Assembly: GCF_029846235.1 (NCBI RefSeq)
Contig: NZ_JARVWP010000020.1
Location: 62,001-126,000, forward strand
Direction of reading: 5' to 3'
Source: Bradyrhizobium sp. CER78
GTDB lineage: Bacteria > Pseudomonadota > Alphaproteobacteria > Rhizobiales > Xanthobacteraceae
DNA length: 64,000 bases
The translations under genes were made by a program, and so were the position numbers. The notes under the pieces are model-generated. The model made no database searches. It was not told where the DNA came from and saw only the letters and a list, made by a program, of their open reading frames with translations. Below, piece after piece: positions 61,578 to 64,000 of this stretch (position 1 is its first letter; each line of letters opens with the position of its first letter).

Positions 61578-61938
61578 GGCCACGCCAGGAGCTAGCCCCG
61601 GCAGGCTGCCGGACCGGAGCGATGGCTGCTCACGCCAGGGTCGCGCAGACGGGTCCGATAACAGCCTCCGAGAGAGCCCGGAATCCAGTCCCCTCTAGCC
61701 CCGATGGATTCCGGGCTCAGTCTTTTCGGAAGCGCCCGAATGACGGGCCGCGCAGGTCGGCGGCGTCCTTCCCGCGCCGGGTTCTCGGCCACCGCGAATC
61801 GCAGAAAGCTTTCCGAAAGATGCCGGGGTTCGCTTTAGCTGCTTTTGAAGCACCTGATTATTGGATCGGTCCGGCAACGGCATCGCTCTGGTGAGCTGTG
61901 CGTTGGTTCGCGCACCGACAGATCAGGGGCCGGTCATC
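61578..61938. other. 361-base region, no gene seen
   Basis: Open frames here are short, rich in Arg and Pro, and lack a ribosome-binding site. A short near-palindrome around GCCCGGAATCCAGTC and GATTCCGGGCTCAG (about 61677-61720) may be the end of the 88-residue gene's transcript. Confidence 0.4.
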
Positions 61939-62219
61939 ATGAGTCAGGCACAGCAGCACAAGCCGTTTTCCGATGGCGATGTTTCCGTCACCAGGGATGA
62001 GCAAGCGGGCGCACGCGGATTGCAGCGCGACTTGCAGGACCGGCTGCAGCCGGCGCATGCGAGCCGGTCAGCGAGCCCGCCGGCGATAGCTTCGAGGATG
62101 CGGCCGCGACGCGGATCAATGTCGTGCGCGCATTCTATGCCGGCGAATATGTCCGCGCCTTCCACGGCGTGCGCGCCGCCCCGGTCGGCAAGGCGCTGCT
62201 GATGCGGCTGTTTGGTTGA
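61939..62219 (+). pseudogene. Frameshifted small gene of unknown function
   Basis: The first half, MSQAQQHKPFSDGDVSVTRD ... RLQPAHA, runs in one frame. The second half, EPVSEPAGDSFEDAATRINV-like with VRAFYAGEYVRAFHGVRAAP and a final MRLFG, runs in another and has no start of its own. The switch is near 62055-62070. One missing or two extra bases would join them to a protein of about 93 residues. The family is not recognised. Confidence 0.45.
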
Positions 62220-62272
62220 ACCGCTGCGATCGGGCTTCGCGGTGTTGCTCCTTCCGCGGAGCGCTTTCCATT

Positions 62273-62410
62273 CCGTCATCCTGAGGAGCGCGGAACGCGC
62301 GTCTCGAAGGGTGAATGGCCCAGACGCTTCCGCGTACTCCGACTCGTTCGGCAATAGCCGGGCCGTCGATCCTTCGAGACGGCCGCTCCGCGGCCTCCTC
62401 AGGATGACGG
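62273..62410. repeat. CCGTCATCCTGAGGAG repeat, copy 4 (enlarged)
   Basis: Starts CCGTCATCCTGAGGAGCGCG and ends CGGCCTCCTCAGGATGACGG. It carries about 35 extra bases in the middle compared with the other copies. It lies between the frameshifted gene and glnD. Confidence 0.7.
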
Positions 62411-62436
62411 GACAGGCCTATGCGCCTCTACGATTT

Positions 62437-64000
62437 CTACGCCGCCGGCTTCGCGGCCTGGTCTTCGCTCGACAACAGATGCAGCAGCGAGCTCTTGATC
62501 GCCGATTGGCGGGTCGGCGCGGTGATCTGGGCGCCGAGCAGATCGGTGACGTAGAACACGTCGCGGGCGCGTTCGCCGAAGGTCGCGACGTGGGCGGAGG
62601 CGATGTTGAGGTTGAGCTTCGAGATCGCGGTGGTGAGCTGGTAGAGCAGGCCGGGGCGGTCGAGGCCGGAGACCTCGATCACGGTGTAGCGGTCGGACCA
62701 CTGGTTGTTGATGGTCACTTCGGGCTCGACGACGAACGGCCGCGCCTTGCTGCGCACCGCGCGCTTCGCCACCGCCTCGGGCAGCCTGAGCTTGCCTTCC
62801 AGCACCTGTTCGATCATCTCGCCGATCCTTGTGGCGCGGCGGCCCTCGTCATCGTCGCGGTCGTATTCGCGCGAGATCGAGATGGTGTCGAGCGCGCGGC
62901 CGTCGGTCGTGGTGTAGATCTGCGCGTCGACGATGTTGGCGCCGGCCGAGGCGCAGGCGCCCGCAATGATCGACAGCAGCCATGGATGGTCGGTCGCCAG
63001 GATCGTGAGCTCGGTGACGGCGCGGATCTCGTCGAAGCCGACATTGATCGCCAGCTTGTGGCCGGCCTGCTCGCTGGCGCGGATGAAGCGTGCCTGGCGG
63101 ATCTTGCGCGGTAGCTCGACCTTGAGCCAGTAGGCCGGATAGTGCCGGCCGATATAGGCGTTGAGCTCGGCCTCCGGCCATTCGGTGAAGGCGCGGCGGA
63201 ATTCGGCTTGCGCCACCGCGATGCGCTGCGCGCGGTTGACTTCCGAGAAGCCGCCGGTCAGCACCGGCTCGGTCTCGTAATACAGCGTGCGCAACAGCTG
63301 CGCCTTCCAGCCGTTCCAGACGCCGGGGCCGACGCCGCGGATATCGGCGGTGGTCAGGATTGTCAGCAGCTTCATCTGCTCGACCGATTGCACCACGGCG
63401 GCGAAATTCTCGATGGTCTTGCGGTCCGACAAATCGCGCGATTGCGCCACCGTCGACATCGTCAGATGTTCCTCGATCAGCCATGCCACCAGCTCGGTGT
63501 CGGCGGCGGAGAAGCCGAGCCGCGGGCACAGCCGCCGCGCCACCTTGGCGCCGGCGACCGAGTGATCCTCCGGCCGGCCCTTGGCGATGTCGTGCAAGAG
63601 GGTCGCGATATAGATCACCGAGCGGTGCTCGGGGCGGATCTTGCGGAACAGGTCGCTGGCGACCGTGAACTCCTCGTTGCCGCCGCGCTCGATGTCCTGC
63701 AGGAAGCCGATGCAGCGCAGCAGATGCTCGTCCACCGTATAGTGGTGGTACATGTTGAACTGCATCATCGAAACGATCTTGCCGAAGGCGCGGATGAAAT
63801 GGCCGAGCACGCCGGTCTCGTTCATCCGCCGCAGCACCACCTCCGCATTGTCGGAGGTCAGGATCTCCATGAACAGGCGGTTGGCTTCGTCGTTCTCGCG
63901 GAGCTGGGTGTTGATCAGCTTCAGCGAGCGCGTCACCGTGCGCATCGCATCGGGATGGAAGGCGAGGTTGTTTTGCTGCGCGAGGCGGAAGATCCGGATC
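62437..64000 (-). CDS. glnD: PII uridylyltransferase/uridylyl-removing enzyme (3' part)
   Basis: C-terminal 521 codons of GlnD, which senses glutamine and uridylylates PII proteins. The HD domain has ATLLHDIAKGRPEDHSVAG. Two C-terminal ACT domains start near LTILATDHPWLLSIIAG and VIEVSGLDRPGLLYQL. The frame continues through 64000, so the N-terminal nucleotidyltransferase part is outside the window. The conserved HxxD metal site is intact. Nitrogen regulation through PII is expected. Confidence 0.92.
   Translation of the reverse strand, partial: IRIFRLAQQNNLAFHPDAMRTVTRSLKLINTQLRENDEANRLFMEILTSDNAEVVLRRMNETGVLGHFIRAFGKIVSMMQFNMYHHYTVDEHLLRCIGFLQDIERGGNEEFTVASDLFRKIRPEHRSVIYIATLLHDIAKGRPEDHSVAGAKVARRLCPRLGFSAADTELVAWLIEEHLTMSTVAQSRDLSDRKTIENFAAVVQSVEQMKLLTILTTADIRGVGPGVWNGWKAQLLRTLYYETEPVLTGGFSEVNRAQRIAVAQAEFRRAFTEWPEAELNAYIGRHYPAYWLKVELPRKIRQARFIRASEQAGHKLAINVGFDEIRAVTELTILATDHPWLLSIIAGACASAGANIVDAQIYTTTDGRALDTISISREYDRDDDEGRRATRIGEMIEQVLEGKLRLPEAVAKRAVRSKARPFVVEPEVTINNQWSDRYTVIEVSGLDRPGLLYQLTTAISKLNLNIASAHVATFGERARDVFYVTDLLGAQITAPTRQSAIKSSLLHLLSSEDQAAKPAA

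Noticed and set aside
61622..61894. Open frame of 90 codons
   Set aside because: No ribosome-binding site and an Arg/Pro-rich composition typical of a chance frame in high-GC DNA.

Overview
The window is high-GC DNA with dense, short-spaced genes and looks like an ordinary stretch of a Bradyrhizobium-type alphaproteobacterial (Rhizobiales) chromosome. Support for this comes from a bioF-bioD-bioA operon, a RegS/RegR (RegB/RegA) redox two-component pair, an MmcB-type nuclease, a NodV/NodW-like (FixJ-class) two-component cluster, two polyhydroxyalkanoate depolymerase-family enzymes, a YXWGXW-repeat secreted protein, and several families of interspersed palindromic intergenic repeats of the kind common in bradyrhizobia. 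The assignment is by recognition, not by a database search.

Layout. 1-3.2 kb: biotin operon. 3.2-9.5 kb: YXWGXW secreted protein with a hexapeptide-repeat tail, a membrane diguanylate cyclase, an MFS transporter and a convergent LysR regulator. 9.6-12 kb: HAD dehalogenase, class III CoA-transferase and hotdog thioesterase, overlapping or nearly so and divergent from the LysR gene. 12-16.7 kb: pentapeptide-repeat and CBS proteins, a frameshifted NTF2/SnoaL-like gene, a GntR regulator divergent from an OsmC gene, a complete IS481-family element with a GCTAGG target duplication, and tRNA-Arg(CCG). 16.8-25.5 kb: flavin-dependent monooxygenase, secreted hydrolase, small Cys-rich secreted protein, YccF protein, PAS-GGDEF-EAL protein, HWE-type histidine kinase, SDR and a membrane class III cyclase. 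25.9-29.6 kb: small secreted protein plus a MacA/MacB-type export operon.

29.7-33.4 kb: a module of GST, two SDRs and a divergent LysR gene, bracketed by a 76-bp direct repeat. 33.5-43.3 kb: monooxygenase, drug-type MFS exporter, PHB-depolymerase-family esterase, MBL hydrolase, RMD1 family protein, GH13 glucosidase, VWA protein and MmcB. 43.5-48.8 kb: RegR/RegS, an ABC-2 transporter and intracellular PhaZ with a good terminator. 49-56.5 kb: YgjP-like metalloprotease, PBP1A, DUF1330 protein, two paralogous branched-chain-type solute-binding proteins without permeases, and a DUF1304 protein. 56.7-61 kb: Ogt methyltransferase, a 38-residue membrane protein, two tiny coupled zinc-knuckle proteins, a lone receiver, a FixJ-type regulator and its PAS kinase. 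61.3-64 kb: a small unknown gene, a second frameshifted small gene and the 3' part of glnD, cut by the window edge.

No clearly new defence, CRISPR or phage system was seen. The most unusual items are the IS481 copy whose transposase stop codon is supplied by the target site, the repeat-bracketed GST/SDR module, the two frameshifted genes, the small zinc-protein cluster beside a NodVW-like system with a shared 13-bp motif, and the 16-unit hexapeptide tail.
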